This document shows, piece after piece, positions 51,801-61,134 of a stretch of 64,000 bases of DNA; position 1 is the first letter of the stretch; each line of letters opens with the position of its first letter. The position numbers and the translations under genes were made by a program. The notes under the pieces are model-generated. The model was not told the DNA's origin. It did not search any database and worked only from the letters and a program-made list of their open reading frames with translations. This stretch comes from Neolewinella aquimaris (GTDB lineage Bacteria; Bacteroidota; Bacteroidia; Chitinophagales; Saprospiraceae), in assembly GCF_014197245.1 (NCBI RefSeq), contig NZ_JACIFF010000009.1:186001-250000 (forward strand). The letters run 5' to 3'.

Positions 51801-51952
51801 GCATCTACGTCACCCTGCAGAACGTGCACACCTTCGCCGCCTACAAGGGCTACAATCCGGACTTCCAGGCGGGCATCCTGAACCCGGGCTTCGACTTTGG
51901 CACCTTCCCCCGGCCCAAAACCACCATGCTCGGTGTTCAACTCAAATTCTAA
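48875..51952 (+). CDS. SusC/RagA-family TonB-dependent transporter (arabinan locus)
   Basis: 1025 residues. N-terminal extension and signal (cleavage near ARAQA), carboxypeptidase-regulatory domain (about 38-115; VTGTVTSTEGEPLIGVSITVPG), DEVVVVGYGTQRKEDLTGAV signature, plug, and beta-barrel ending in LGVQLKF. It imports oligosaccharides, presumably arabino-oligosaccharides, with the SusD that starts 3 bases downstream of its stop. It is the first gene of the arabinan operon, controlled by the divergent region at 48642-48874. Confidence 0.95.
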   Translation: MSICKLFGTAEAPGVLHPRWLVPTLTICLLQFTSAARAQAVTGTVTSTEGEPLIGVSITVPGQTGGTVTDLDGSYRLSVPPDETLVFSYTGYRRVEVAINNRSQIDVTMETDVALLDEVVVVGYGTQRKEDLTGAVSVVNAEELTKQASNDVTQMLQGRVAGVSITSDGQPGAAPNVRIRGVSTFGLGAGAEPLYVVDGFPLAGGIRDINPNDIESIQILKDATSGAIYGNRAANGVVIITTKSGSKNKGFNVDFSAYAGRQTVPQRLPVLDRVGYQTISNELLTNGGQAAVPGNDPASPSFISNIDTDWQDAGYKDGSIQNYNLGLSGGTELLNYFVSLDYLDNRGTLVGSGPDYKRYSARVNSEINLGKVRIGENIYAMRSDENPLFYNGAFSLFIPGGRPTLVNDLLQAIPTIPVEDPNREGSFGGADAVIHQSITLNVPGFNTLVTNSSKVNRLLANVYGELDLARSLTFKTSLQYDNTDISDELFAPQYDLGYFFPRPLAELQVGDRSSNSFLVENTLTYKNVIGKHDLTVLAGQSFQEFNFRQFTAIGSGLEKPYIRSLSNAATFSVTDNQQPATLASFLGRVAYAYDDTYLLTLNVRRDGSSRFREADRFAIFPSIGLGWKLHKTFALPETITSLKLRGGYGELGNQEIGNFRYQATINRAIPYEYSTGRVFGAATTILVDPAITWETRVTRSVGLDLELLDGQVEFTAEYYSNTSKDVLIDLPIPLSNGSLAGLTTNAGSIENSGIELSGIWRPTIGNVRLSIAPNFYTVKNKVLEIGTLDLISGAGSRTEVGEPIGQHYGWVYEGIFQSAQEIAEAPFQNANTAPGDIRFADLTGDGVVNDEDRQYLGSGMPTYYYGLNFVAEYRSFDFTVFGQGSGGNLINSNLYRGLMPTSGYTNWHEDILDRWTLTNTDTDIPRVVINDPNNNQRNSDRPGWLQSGDYFRINTVSLGYTFAGDLLRRANMQSARIYVTLQNVHTFAAYKGYNPDFQAGILNPGFDFGTFPRPKTTMLGVQLKF

Positions 51953-51955
51953 GTC

Positions 51956-53512
51956 ATGCAAATCAAGAATATCACCCTCGGCACCCTGGCGGCCCTGCTC
52001 CTCGGCATCACCGCCTGCACCGACCAGTTGGATGTCGTCGACCCCAACCGCTTATCCACCGGCCAGTATTACCAGAACGAAACCCAGGCGGTTGCGGCGG
52101 TGGATGCCATCTACAACGCCCTCATCATCGATGGCATGTACCAACGGATGACGCCCATCTACGCCGACGGCCGGGGCGACGAAATCTCGAGCCGGAGCCC
52201 GTGGCCGTTCCTGACCGGCCTCAGTTCGTTCGTCGTTCCGGGTACGGACGGCGCGCTGGAAATTTATTGGGCGGGCCACTACATCATGGTTTCCCGGGCC
52301 AACCAGGCGCTGGAAAACATTCCAAACATTGACGACGTCGACACCGAATTGCGGGAGCGCCTGATGGGACAGGCCTACTTCCTCCGCGCACTGGCGTACT
52401 TTAATCTGACCAATGCCCTCGACAACGTACCCCTGGTCCTCCAAACGCCCGACGGGGTCGAGTCATTCTACCCCAGCAACGAAACCGTTACCCACGAAAT
52501 GGTCTACGCCCAGGTTAAATCCGACCTGGAAAGCGCCATCTCCCGCCTGCCGGTCAACTACGACAACGTAAGCGGCACCGATCAGGGCCAGGAAGGTCGC
52601 GCCGCGAAGGGGGCCGCCCAGGCGCTGCTCGGTCAGGTATACCTTTACGAAGGGAATTACGCGGAAGCCCTGCCCCTGTTTGCCGCCGTGATCAATTCCG
52701 GCGAATATGCCCTGGCCGCAAACTACGCGGATCTGTTTTCCCAGGATCCTGGCGTGGAAAATGCCAATCCGGGCAAGATTTTCTGGGCTGATTTCACGAC
52801 CAGCACGAGCTCCGAATTCAACTGGGGCGGTGACCCCAACGTCAACTGGCGGCAGTTTCTGGCTCTGACCCCCACCTACTCCGTGGGCGACTTCTTCGAT
52901 TTTTACCCCACCAACTTCCTCTACACCGAGATGCGCAAGGAGCGGACCGTCGACGGCAAGCTCGACCCCCGCTACCACGCCACCCTGCTGTCGTACGAGC
53001 CCGATGAAGGCTACACGACCGCCTACGGCCAGGACTGGTTCGAACGCGGCTACGGGGAGAACGACTACTTCATCAAGAAGTACACCAACGCCGCGACCGG
53101 ATCGGACGCCTTCTCGGCGGGCTTCGATTACCACATCATTCGTTACGCCGACGTACTGCTGATGTACGCCGAAAGCCTGGCCAAAACCGGGGACATCGCC
53201 GCGGCGGCCGCTTACGTACAGCAGGTCAGGAACCGCGCCAACCTTCCGGACCGGGAAGCTGAGTTCGCCGCCTACAGCCCCGAGCAGTTTATGGACCAGC
53301 TCGAACACGAGCGAATCATGGAACTGGCCATCGAAGGCAAACGGTGGTACGACCTGAAGCGGTGGGACTACCTCCAGGGCACAAAACTTGAGGAGCTTAA
53401 ATCCCACGATTTCGAGTTCAACACCTTCACGCCCGGCGAGGACGAGTACCTGCCCATTCCGCAAACCGAGATCGACCGCAACCCCAATCTGGTGGGCAAC
53501 GCCGCCAACTGA
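51956..53512 (+). CDS. SusD/RagB-family glycan-binding lipoprotein (arabinan locus)
   Basis: 518 residues. Lipoprotein signal LLLGITAC (Cys21). SusD N-terminal helices (LRALAYFNLTNALDNVPLVLQ) and C-terminal RagB/SusD motif (LMYAESLAKTGDIAAAAAYVQQVRNRANL and LEHERIMELAIEGKRWYDLKRW). It binds the polysaccharide at the cell surface and works with the SusC immediately upstream. Arabinan or arabinose-containing glycan is inferred from the enzymes that follow. Confidence 0.94.
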   Translation: MQIKNITLGTLAALLLGITACTDQLDVVDPNRLSTGQYYQNETQAVAAVDAIYNALIIDGMYQRMTPIYADGRGDEISSRSPWPFLTGLSSFVVPGTDGALEIYWAGHYIMVSRANQALENIPNIDDVDTELRERLMGQAYFLRALAYFNLTNALDNVPLVLQTPDGVESFYPSNETVTHEMVYAQVKSDLESAISRLPVNYDNVSGTDQGQEGRAAKGAAQALLGQVYLYEGNYAEALPLFAAVINSGEYALAANYADLFSQDPGVENANPGKIFWADFTTSTSSEFNWGGDPNVNWRQFLALTPTYSVGDFFDFYPTNFLYTEMRKERTVDGKLDPRYHATLLSYEPDEGYTTAYGQDWFERGYGENDYFIKKYTNAATGSDAFSAGFDYHIIRYADVLLMYAESLAKTGDIAAAAAYVQQVRNRANLPDREAEFAAYSPEQFMDQLEHERIMELAIEGKRWYDLKRWDYLQGTKLEELKSHDFEFNTFTPGEDEYLPIPQTEIDRNPNLVGNAAN

Positions 53513-53523
53513 GCTTCCCTCCC

Positions 53524-56500
53524 GTGAGTCACCTCCCCCGGCCCGATCTATTTCCACCCCTCGTCCTGCTATTCGGACTCGGCGTGGCCATGATGTGCTG
53601 GGGATCCTGCGGCTCACGGGATTCCTCTCCGCCCCTCTTCCAATTATTGGATGCCACCCACACCGGCATCAACTTTCAAAACACCGTGATCGCCGACGAC
53701 AGCATGAATCTCCTGAGCTTTGAATACCTGTACAACGGAGGCGGCGTGGGCGTGGGCGACTTCAATCGCGACGGCCGGCCCGACTTGTTCTTCACGGGCA
53801 ACGTCACCGGCAGCAACTTGTACCTTAACGAGGGGGACTTACGGTTCACGGACGTCACCATAGAATCCGGGATCAGTACTGCCGGAACCTGGTGCACCGG
53901 CGTAACCGTAGTAGACATCAACAACGACGGATTCGACGATATTTACGTCAGCGTAGGCGGACCGGCCCGGCGAAGCATTTACCCCAACCTACTGTACGTC
54001 AATCGGGGAGATGCCACCTTCCGGGAAGCCGCCGCGGAATACGGCCTGGCCAACCCCGGTGAATCCAATCATGCAGTATTCTTCGACTACGACCGCGACG
54101 GCGACCTGGATATGTACCTCCTCAACGGCGGCGGGTTTGAGCGGTCGGCGGTCACCATCAAACCAATTCTGACCGATGGGTCGGCCCGCAATACCGACGT
54201 GCTCTACGAGAACATCTACAGTGATTCGCTCGGCCATCCGGTATTTACGGACGTATCGCGCCGGGCGGGGATATCCTTCGAGGGCTTCGGCCTGGGAGTC
54301 GGCATCATCGATGCCAATCACGATCGGTGGCCGGACGTGTACGTCTCGAACGATTACCTCTCCCGTGACCTGCTTTACCTCAATAATCAGGACAGGACCT
54401 TTAGTGAAGCGGCCGACCGCTACTTCGCCCACACCAGTTTTTTCTCCATGGGCAACTGCGTCGGGGATGTCGATAACGACGGCAACTTCGACCTCATCAC
54501 CCTGGACATGCTGCCGGAGGATCACTTCCGCCGCATGACCATGTTCGGTCCCAACCAGCACGCCCGGTTCCGGCGGGCCGTCGATTACGGGTACGGCCAC
54601 CAGTACATGCGCAACATGCTGCAGCTGGGGGAACCCACGGGCCGCTTCCGGGAAGTCGGTCAACTGGCCGGTATCGATCGCACGGACTGGAGTTGGGCCC
54701 CACTGCTCGCAGACTTCGACAACGACGGCCTCCAGGATCTCTACATCACCAACGGCTACGGCAAGAACATCACCGACCTGGATTTCGTCAAGTTTCGCCA
54801 GGATGCCGTCGACCCGTTCTCCAGCCCGGAAGATGTCCAGAAGCTGCTGCTGCGCAGCCTGGAACAATTACCGGCGATCGTCCTGCCCAACTACGCCTAC
54901 CGCAATACGGGACACGCCACCTTCGACAATGCCACCGCTGCATGGGGACTCAACCAACCCTCCATCTCCAATGGGGCGGTGTACGTCGACCTGGATCTGG
55001 ACGGGGATCTTGAAATCGTAACCAACAACCTCAACGCGGCGGCATTCGTGTACCGCAACACCCTGCGGGAGCAGGCTAGCGAAAACGGACACTACGTACA
55101 GGTGGAATTAAACGGTCCACCGGCGAATGCCGCCGGTCTCGGAGCACGGGTCATCGTATACGCCGGAGCCACCCAGCAGCACCGCTACCAGCAGCCGGCC
55201 AGCGGCTACCAGAGCACGGGGTCCACCCGGCTACATCTGGGCTTAGGCAGGGATTCAATCATCGACAGCCTCCGCGTTGTCTGGCCGGACGAGCGGGAAA
55301 ACGTGCTCTATAGCATTCCGGCCGACCGTCTGGTCACCGTAGACTACGCCACCGCATCCCCGCCCCGGGTCAGAGCAGACCGGCCTCCGACGCTGCTTCA
55401 ATCCCTGCCGCCGCTGGCTTTCGCACACCGGGAAGTGATCGCCCCGAGCGACTTCAGCAACCAGCCCCTGCTACAACACGGCCTGACCACTCAGGGTCCG
55501 GGCGTGACCGTCGGCGACGTCAACGGCGACGGACTCGATGACCTCTTCCTTGGGGGAGCGTACGGTAGCCCTGCCGGATTACTGCTGCAAACTCCGGAGG
55601 GCTCCTTTGAGGAAAGATCGCTTCCCACCGAAGACTACGAAGACCTCGGTGCCCTCTTCCTGGATGTGGACGCCGACGGCGACCTGGACCTCTACGTCAC
55701 CAGCGGCGGTACAGAGCGCTACGCCGATCACCCCAACTACCAGGACCGGATCTACCGCAACGACGGCAAGGGTAATTTCACGCTAGCGGAAGGGCAACTC
55801 CCTACTCTACTGACCAGCACCGCTACCGTCACGGGGGGAGACTTCGACCGGGACGGCCGGACGGATCTGTTCGTCGGCGGACGGGTGGTTCCCGGTCAGT
55901 ACCCCACGGCACCCCGTAGCTACTTGCTCCGCAACACCGGCGCTGGTTTTGAGGACGTGACCGCCCGGGTGTGTCCGGCCCTACAGTTTCCGGGCATGGT
56001 CACTTCCGCCCTCTGGACCGACTACAACAACGACCACCTACCGGACCTGGTCGTGGTGGGAGAATTTATGCGCATCCGGGTGTTTCGCAATGATGGTGCA
56101 CGGCTGACGGAGGTGACCGACCAGTTTGGGCTGTCCCAATCTTCCGGCATGTGGAACAGTCTCACCGCCGGCGATTTCGACCACGACGGGGACACCGATT
56201 ACGTCGTTGGGAACATCGGACGCAATACCCCCTTCGACGCATCTCCCGATTACCCCCTGCAGCTCCACTACGCCGACTTCGACCGAAACGGTACCACCGA
56301 CCCGATTTTCTCGCATTTTGAGGAAGGAAAGTATTATCCCACCGCACCCTTCGATCTGCTGGCGGAGCAGCTCCCGCGCATCAAAAAGGACATTCTCTAC
56401 TACCACGAATACGCTAGGGCAACGACCGGCGACATCCTCGCCCTGCTCGACACTACCGGGATGCAAACCCTCACCTGCGCGGTGCAATCTTCCGTCCTGC

Positions 56501-57081
56501 TGGAAAATCTCGGTGGAGAAAAATTCGCCATACATCCGCTTCCGTTAGGGGCCCAGGCCGGGCCCGTGCTGGGCGTGATCGCCGAGGACCTCGACGAGGA
56601 CGGCGACTTGGATCTCCTGCTCGTCGGCAACGACCGCGAACGCGAGGTCATCTGCGGCAGCCTGGACGCTCCCACAGGAACCGTGCTCGAAAATACCGGC
56701 GGGCTGAACTTTCGCGTCGTCCCATCCTCGGTCACGGGGCTGCATACCACTGGCAATAACCGAGCGGCCGTGCGCCTGTCCCGGGGCAAGCGGGGGGACA
56801 TGATCGTCCTCACCAACAACCAGGCGGCACCGGAGTGCTACACCATCGGCACCTCCCCGGCAGTAGTACTGGAAGCCTTTCGGCCGGGAGAAATTTCCGC
56901 CACCCTGCAGTTCGCGGACGGGCGGGCCAGAAAAGTGGAGCATTCTCACGGCGGCGGCTACCTGAGCCAAACTTCCGGGACGATCCGCATTCCCGTGGGT
57001 GCGCGGTCCGTCACCTTCTACGACGCTGCCGGACGAGCCGTCCGGACAATCGATTTATCCCCCCACCAACTGAGCCGATGA
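53524..57081 (+). CDS. FG-GAP/VCBS repeat and ASPIC/UnbV domain lipoprotein
   Basis: 1185 residues from a GTG 11 bases after the SusD stop. The N terminus is hydrophobic with a possible lipobox (CWGSC). Repeated FG-GAP/VCBS calcium-binding propeller units (DFNRDGRPDLFFTGN, DINNDGFDDIYV, DVDADGDLDLYV) occur in two blocks around an ASPIC/UnbV domain (about 520-610; GLGARVIVYAG and STRLHLGLG). Such proteins follow SusD in many Bacteroidota loci and are thought to bind glycan or assist uptake at the surface; no enzymatic role is shown. The stop overlaps the next ATG (ATGA), indicating translational coupling. Confidence 0.88.
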   Translation: MSHLPRPDLFPPLVLLFGLGVAMMCWGSCGSRDSSPPLFQLLDATHTGINFQNTVIADDSMNLLSFEYLYNGGGVGVGDFNRDGRPDLFFTGNVTGSNLYLNEGDLRFTDVTIESGISTAGTWCTGVTVVDINNDGFDDIYVSVGGPARRSIYPNLLYVNRGDATFREAAAEYGLANPGESNHAVFFDYDRDGDLDMYLLNGGGFERSAVTIKPILTDGSARNTDVLYENIYSDSLGHPVFTDVSRRAGISFEGFGLGVGIIDANHDRWPDVYVSNDYLSRDLLYLNNQDRTFSEAADRYFAHTSFFSMGNCVGDVDNDGNFDLITLDMLPEDHFRRMTMFGPNQHARFRRAVDYGYGHQYMRNMLQLGEPTGRFREVGQLAGIDRTDWSWAPLLADFDNDGLQDLYITNGYGKNITDLDFVKFRQDAVDPFSSPEDVQKLLLRSLEQLPAIVLPNYAYRNTGHATFDNATAAWGLNQPSISNGAVYVDLDLDGDLEIVTNNLNAAAFVYRNTLREQASENGHYVQVELNGPPANAAGLGARVIVYAGATQQHRYQQPASGYQSTGSTRLHLGLGRDSIIDSLRVVWPDERENVLYSIPADRLVTVDYATASPPRVRADRPPTLLQSLPPLAFAHREVIAPSDFSNQPLLQHGLTTQGPGVTVGDVNGDGLDDLFLGGAYGSPAGLLLQTPEGSFEERSLPTEDYEDLGALFLDVDADGDLDLYVTSGGTERYADHPNYQDRIYRNDGKGNFTLAEGQLPTLLTSTATVTGGDFDRDGRTDLFVGGRVVPGQYPTAPRSYLLRNTGAGFEDVTARVCPALQFPGMVTSALWTDYNNDHLPDLVVVGEFMRIRVFRNDGARLTEVTDQFGLSQSSGMWNSLTAGDFDHDGDTDYVVGNIGRNTPFDASPDYPLQLHYADFDRNGTTDPIFSHFEEGKYYPTAPFDLLAEQLPRIKKDILYYHEYARATTGDILALLDTTGMQTLTCAVQSSVLLENLGGEKFAIHPLPLGAQAGPVLGVIAEDLDEDGDLDLLLVGNDREREVICGSLDAPTGTVLENTGGLNFRVVPSSVTGLHTTGNNRAAVRLSRGKRGDMIVLTNNQAAPECYTIGTSPAVVLEAFRPGEISATLQFADGRARKVEHSHGGGYLSQTSGTIRIPVGARSVTFYDAAGRAVRTIDLSPHQLSR

Positions 57082-58592
57082 ACATGAGGCACACGCCGAC
57101 CACTCGCCGATTTCTCTTTTCCTGCTCAGTCGTAGTAGGACTCCTCTCCGGCTGTGCCAAGGAAGAGTCCGTGGTACTCACTACCCCACCCGTGCCTACC
57201 CCCGTAGACACGACTACGCTGGGCAACGGCCCGATCGATTTTTCCGCCCTGCCGGATACTTACGGTCACCTCGCCTCCGCCGATCAGACCGGGCAGTGGG
57301 CCCACTACAACGTACACGACCCCAGTTACTTGGTCGACGGGGAATTCACGTACTGCTACAACACCGACGTAGCCTTCGGCCACGAGATCCGCCCGGGCAT
57401 CCAGATTCGCCGGAGCATAAATCTGGTCGAATGGGAATTCGTCGGCTGGGCCTTCCCCGGCCTGCCGACTCAGGGGGCCAACTTCATCCGGCGCAACGGC
57501 GGCGAACCCTTCAACTCCCTGTGGGCACCCTACATCTTGAAGGTAGGCGAGGAGTACCGGCTTTACTACTCCCTTTCCTCCTCCACCCCGCGGCTCAGCG
57601 TGATCGGCCTGGCCACCGCAAATTCTCCCCGGGGCCCCTTCGTAGAGCAGGGACTGGCGGTCACCTCCCTCGACGATGCTACGGTGCAGACCAACGCTAT
57701 CGATCCCACCGTGATCGTGGATAAATCCGGCGCTCACTATATGTACTACGGCTCGGCCTGGGACGGAATCTACCGCCTCGAGCTCGACCCCGCAACCGGG
57801 CTCGCTAAGCGGGCAAACGACAAGGGCGTCCGCGTGGCCCAGCGTGGCTTCACCGGCAACCGGGTAAACGGAAACATCGAAGGGCCCGAGATCATCTATA
57901 ACCCCGAGTTTGATCAGTACTACCTCTTTCTTTCCTACGACTGGCTACAGACCAAGTACAACGTAAGGGTCGGAAGATCGGACCACGCCGAAGGCCCCTT
58001 CTTCGACATCACCGGGAGAAACATGAACGAGGAAGCCGACGACCTGCCGATGATCCTGGCCCCCTACCGCTTCGACGGCCACGGCGGGTGGCAGGGCGTA
58101 TCCCATCCCGGGGTATTCAAAAAAGGCGATACCTTCTACATCGGTCACCAGGGCCGCCCCGGAGTAAATTCGTTCTTTATGGTCATGCACGTACGCCAGC
58201 TCTTCTGGACGGAGGACGGATGGCCGCTGGTCAGTCCCCAACGCTTTGCCGCAGAGGCGGAAAGCCCGGTGACGGCCAGTGAACTCACCGGCCCGTGGGA
58301 AGCGATCGTTTTCGATTACCGCGTCGTGCCCGGATACGCCGAGGAACAAACGGCGGCGGATTTCAGCACCGCGCAAGCCATTATTCTCGAAGACGGCGGC
58401 AACCTGTCGGGCACCCTAACCGGCACCTGGAGCTACGCCGCGCCGTGGCTCACCCTCGAATACGAGAACCACCGCGCCCGACTCCGGGTCGAACGCGGCC
58501 GCGACTGGGAAAATGAGGTCGTCGAGACGATCCTCTTCACCGGCCTCAACGACAGCCACACTACCCTCTGGGGCAAAAAATCTAAACCGTAA
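57078..58592 (+). CDS. GH43 endo-alpha-1,5-L-arabinanase-like lipoprotein with C-terminal domain
   Basis: 504 residues from the ATG at 57078 overlapping the previous stop. Lipobox LLSGC. Five-bladed GH43 propeller with catalytic D81 (VHDPSY), pKa-modulating D209 (AIDPTV) and acid E268 (NIEGPEI). The C-terminal part (about 390-504; GPWEAIVFDYR...LSGTLTGTWSYAAPWLTLEYEN) fits the GH43 C-terminal beta-barrel domain of extracellular arabinanases. It cuts the alpha-1,5-arabinan backbone outside the cell, producing the SusCD cargo. Substrate is inferred from family and locus. Confidence 0.9.
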   Translation: MNMRHTPTTRRFLFSCSVVVGLLSGCAKEESVVLTTPPVPTPVDTTTLGNGPIDFSALPDTYGHLASADQTGQWAHYNVHDPSYLVDGEFTYCYNTDVAFGHEIRPGIQIRRSINLVEWEFVGWAFPGLPTQGANFIRRNGGEPFNSLWAPYILKVGEEYRLYYSLSSSTPRLSVIGLATANSPRGPFVEQGLAVTSLDDATVQTNAIDPTVIVDKSGAHYMYYGSAWDGIYRLELDPATGLAKRANDKGVRVAQRGFTGNRVNGNIEGPEIIYNPEFDQYYLFLSYDWLQTKYNVRVGRSDHAEGPFFDITGRNMNEEADDLPMILAPYRFDGHGGWQGVSHPGVFKKGDTFYIGHQGRPGVNSFFMVMHVRQLFWTEDGWPLVSPQRFAAEAESPVTASELTGPWEAIVFDYRVVPGYAEEQTAADFSTAQAIILEDGGNLSGTLTGTWSYAAPWLTLEYENHRARLRVERGRDWENEVVETILFTGLNDSHTTLWGKKSKP

Positions 58593-58605
58593 ATCGATCC
58601 CTGCA

Positions 58606-60153
58606 ATGCACAAAATCTTTTACCCTACTCTCCTTCTCTTGCTGCTCGGCGGGACTTCCTTCGCTCAGACGGTCACCATGCGTGCCGCTCCCCAGGACGA
58701 CGCGCCGACCATCAGCCGCCACATCTACGGCCACTTCGCCGAACACCTCGGACGCTGCATCTACGGCGGTTTCTACGTTGGAGACACCAGCAATATCCCT
58801 AACCGGGAGGGCGTACGACTTGACGTAGTAGAGGCCTTACGCGACCTCAAAATTCCCAACCTGCGCTGGCCGGGCGGCTGCTTCGCCGACACCTACCACT
58901 GGAAGGACGGCATCGGCCCGAAGGAAGACCGGCCGTCCATCCTCAACGTCTGGTGGGGCAACGTGAAGGAAGACAACAGTTTCGGTACCAACGAATTCCT
59001 GAACATGTGCGAGCTCCTCGACACCGAGCCCTACCTCTCCGCCAACGTGGGTAGCGGCACGCCTCAGGAGTTTGCCGACTGGATCAAATACACTAATCAC
59101 CCCGCCGGCACCAGCCCGATGCCCAGTCTGCGTGCGGAGTACGGCCGGGAAGAACCCTGGAAGGTCAAGTACTGGGGCATCGGCAACGAGGCCTGGGGCT
59201 GCGGCGGCAACATGCGCCCGGAATACTACGCCGACCTCTACCGGCGCTTCGCCACCTACGCCAGCGACTGGAACAACACCGACGGCATCTACAAAATCGC
59301 CTCGGGCGCCAGCGGCGGGGACTACAACTGGACCAAAGTGCTCATGGAGAACATCCCCAAAAATCTGATCGATGCCATCGCGCTCCACCATTATTCAGTG
59401 ATCGACTGGGGCAACAAGGGCTCAGCTAAGGAATTCACCGAAGACCAGTACTTCGCCACCATGGCCGAAGCGCTCAAAATGGAAGAGTTCGTTGCAAAGC
59501 ACGTGGCCATCATGGACGAATTCGACCCCGAAAAGAAGGTCGACCTCTTCGTCGACGAGTGGGGCGGCTGGTACGACGTGGAACCCGGCACCAACGAAGG
59601 CTTTCTGTACCAGCAGAACACCATGCGCGACGCCATGATCGCCGGCACTACCCTCAACATCTTCAACAATCACGCCGACCGCGTCAAAATGGCCAATCTG
59701 GCCCAGGCCGTGAACGTCCTCCAGGCCGTGATCCTGACCGAAGGGGAGAAAATGTTGCTCACGCCCACCTACCACGTGATGAAGATGTACGCCGTCCACC
59801 ACGATGCGACCCTCATCCCACTGGAATTCGAATCCCCCACCTACACCCACGACGGCGAATCCCTGCCGGCCATCTCCGCCTCGGCCTCCCGTGATTCTTC
59901 GGGGAACGTGCACATCTCCCTGGTAAACATCGACGCCAGCAAAGCCCACACCGTCGAGCTCGACGTTGCCGCCCTCAATCTGGGCAGTCTGACGGGGGAG
60001 ATTCTGACCTCCGCCGCCCTCCAGGATCACAATACCTTCGAGCGCCCCGATCACGTAAAGACCGCCCCCTTCACCGGAGCCACCTTGCAGAACGGTAAGA
60101 TTTCCCTCGAACTTGCCCCCTTCACCCTGGTCGTACTCAAAGCCGGCGAGTGA
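58606..60153 (+). CDS. GH51 alpha-L-arabinofuranosidase
   Basis: 515 residues from the ATG at 58606, with a signal peptide (LLLLGGTSFAQ). GH51 TIM barrel with acid/base E195 (GIGNEAWGCGG) and nucleophile E318 (LFVDEWGGW), followed by the C-terminal beta domain. HIYGHFAEHLGRCIYGG and LRWPGGCFADTYHWKDGIGP are family signatures of the N-terminal part. It releases terminal arabinofuranose from arabinan side chains and oligosaccharides. Its TGA stop overlaps the next gene's ATG by four bases. Confidence 0.94.
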   Translation: MHKIFYPTLLLLLLGGTSFAQTVTMRAAPQDDAPTISRHIYGHFAEHLGRCIYGGFYVGDTSNIPNREGVRLDVVEALRDLKIPNLRWPGGCFADTYHWKDGIGPKEDRPSILNVWWGNVKEDNSFGTNEFLNMCELLDTEPYLSANVGSGTPQEFADWIKYTNHPAGTSPMPSLRAEYGREEPWKVKYWGIGNEAWGCGGNMRPEYYADLYRRFATYASDWNNTDGIYKIASGASGGDYNWTKVLMENIPKNLIDAIALHHYSVIDWGNKGSAKEFTEDQYFATMAEALKMEEFVAKHVAIMDEFDPEKKVDLFVDEWGGWYDVEPGTNEGFLYQQNTMRDAMIAGTTLNIFNNHADRVKMANLAQAVNVLQAVILTEGEKMLLTPTYHVMKMYAVHHDATLIPLEFESPTYTHDGESLPAISASASRDSSGNVHISLVNIDASKAHTVELDVAALNLGSLTGEILTSAALQDHNTFERPDHVKTAPFTGATLQNGKISLELAPFTLVVLKAGE

Positions 60154-61121
60154 TGAAGCAAGTACTTCTTCTCTCCCTCGGTTTGTCGTTGCTGTCCCCA
60201 GTGGTTCAGGGTCAGGATGTTGCTACCCCCACCTTTAACAACCCCATCATTCAGGACAAGTACACCGCCGACCCGGCCGCCCTGGTGTACCACGACACGG
60301 TGTTTCTCTACACCGGCCACGACGAGGCCCCGCTCGACTTCCACTTCTACAAGATGAACGAGTGGTTGGTCTTTTCCTCCACCGACATGGTCCACTGGGA
60401 GGAACACCCCGTCCCCTTGCGGGTGAGCGACTTCAGCTGGGCGAAGGCCGACGCCTGGGCGGCGCAGACGATTGAACGCGACGGCAAATTTTACTTCTAC
60501 GTCACGGTCGAGCACGCCACGGTACCCGGCAAGGCCATCGGAGTTGCCGTCGCCGATCAGCCTACCGGACCCTTCCGCGATGCCCTCGGCGAGGCCCTCG
60601 TCACCAACGACATGACTACGGCCACCGACATCAGCTGGGACGACATCGACCCCACCGTCTTCACCGACGACGACGGGCAGGCCTACCTCTTCTGGGGCAA
60701 CACCGTCTGCTACTACGCCCCCCTCAAAGACAATATGATCGAACTCGCCGGCGAGATCAAGGTCGTGGAAGGACTGCCCCACTTCACCGAAGCACCCTGG
60801 ATCCACAAGCGGGGCGACTGGTACTACCTCTCCTACGCCCAGCAGTTTCCGGAAAAGACGGCCTACGCCATGTCCCGTTCCATTCAGGGCCCCTGGCAGT
60901 ACGGCGGCATCCTCAACGAGCTGGCCGGCAACTCCAACACCAACCACCAGTCGATCATCGAGTACCGGGGCGTACCCTACTTCATCTACCACACCGGCGG
61001 CATTTCTCCCCACGGCGGCAGCTTTCGGCGCTCCGTCAGCATCGATCGCCTGCACTACAATTCCGACGGCACCCTGCAACGGGTCATCATGACCTCGGAA
61101 GGCATTCAAAAACAACCCTGA
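60150..61121 (+). CDS. GH43 family glycoside hydrolase (arabinofuranosidase/xylosidase type)
   Basis: 323 residues. Signal peptide (LLSLGLSLLSPVVQGQD). Single GH43 propeller with D41 (YTADPAALVY), D167 (DDIDPTV) and E214 (HFTEAPW). The residues SWAKADAWAAQTIERDGKFYFYVT match GH43 members acting on arabinoside or xyloside side chains. No extra C-terminal module, so it is a short enzyme. It starts inside the stop of the GH51 gene (ATGA) and ends 13 bases before the next GH43 start, so it is tightly within the arabinan operon. Exact linkage specificity is not determined. Confidence 0.92.
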   Translation: MMKQVLLLSLGLSLLSPVVQGQDVATPTFNNPIIQDKYTADPAALVYHDTVFLYTGHDEAPLDFHFYKMNEWLVFSSTDMVHWEEHPVPLRVSDFSWAKADAWAAQTIERDGKFYFYVTVEHATVPGKAIGVAVADQPTGPFRDALGEALVTNDMTTATDISWDDIDPTVFTDDDGQAYLFWGNTVCYYAPLKDNMIELAGEIKVVEGLPHFTEAPWIHKRGDWYYLSYAQQFPEKTAYAMSRSIQGPWQYGGILNELAGNSNTNHQSIIEYRGVPYFIYHTGGISPHGGSFRRSVSIDRLHYNSDGTLQRVIMTSEGIQKQP

Positions 61122-61134
61122 CGTGCGTACAAAA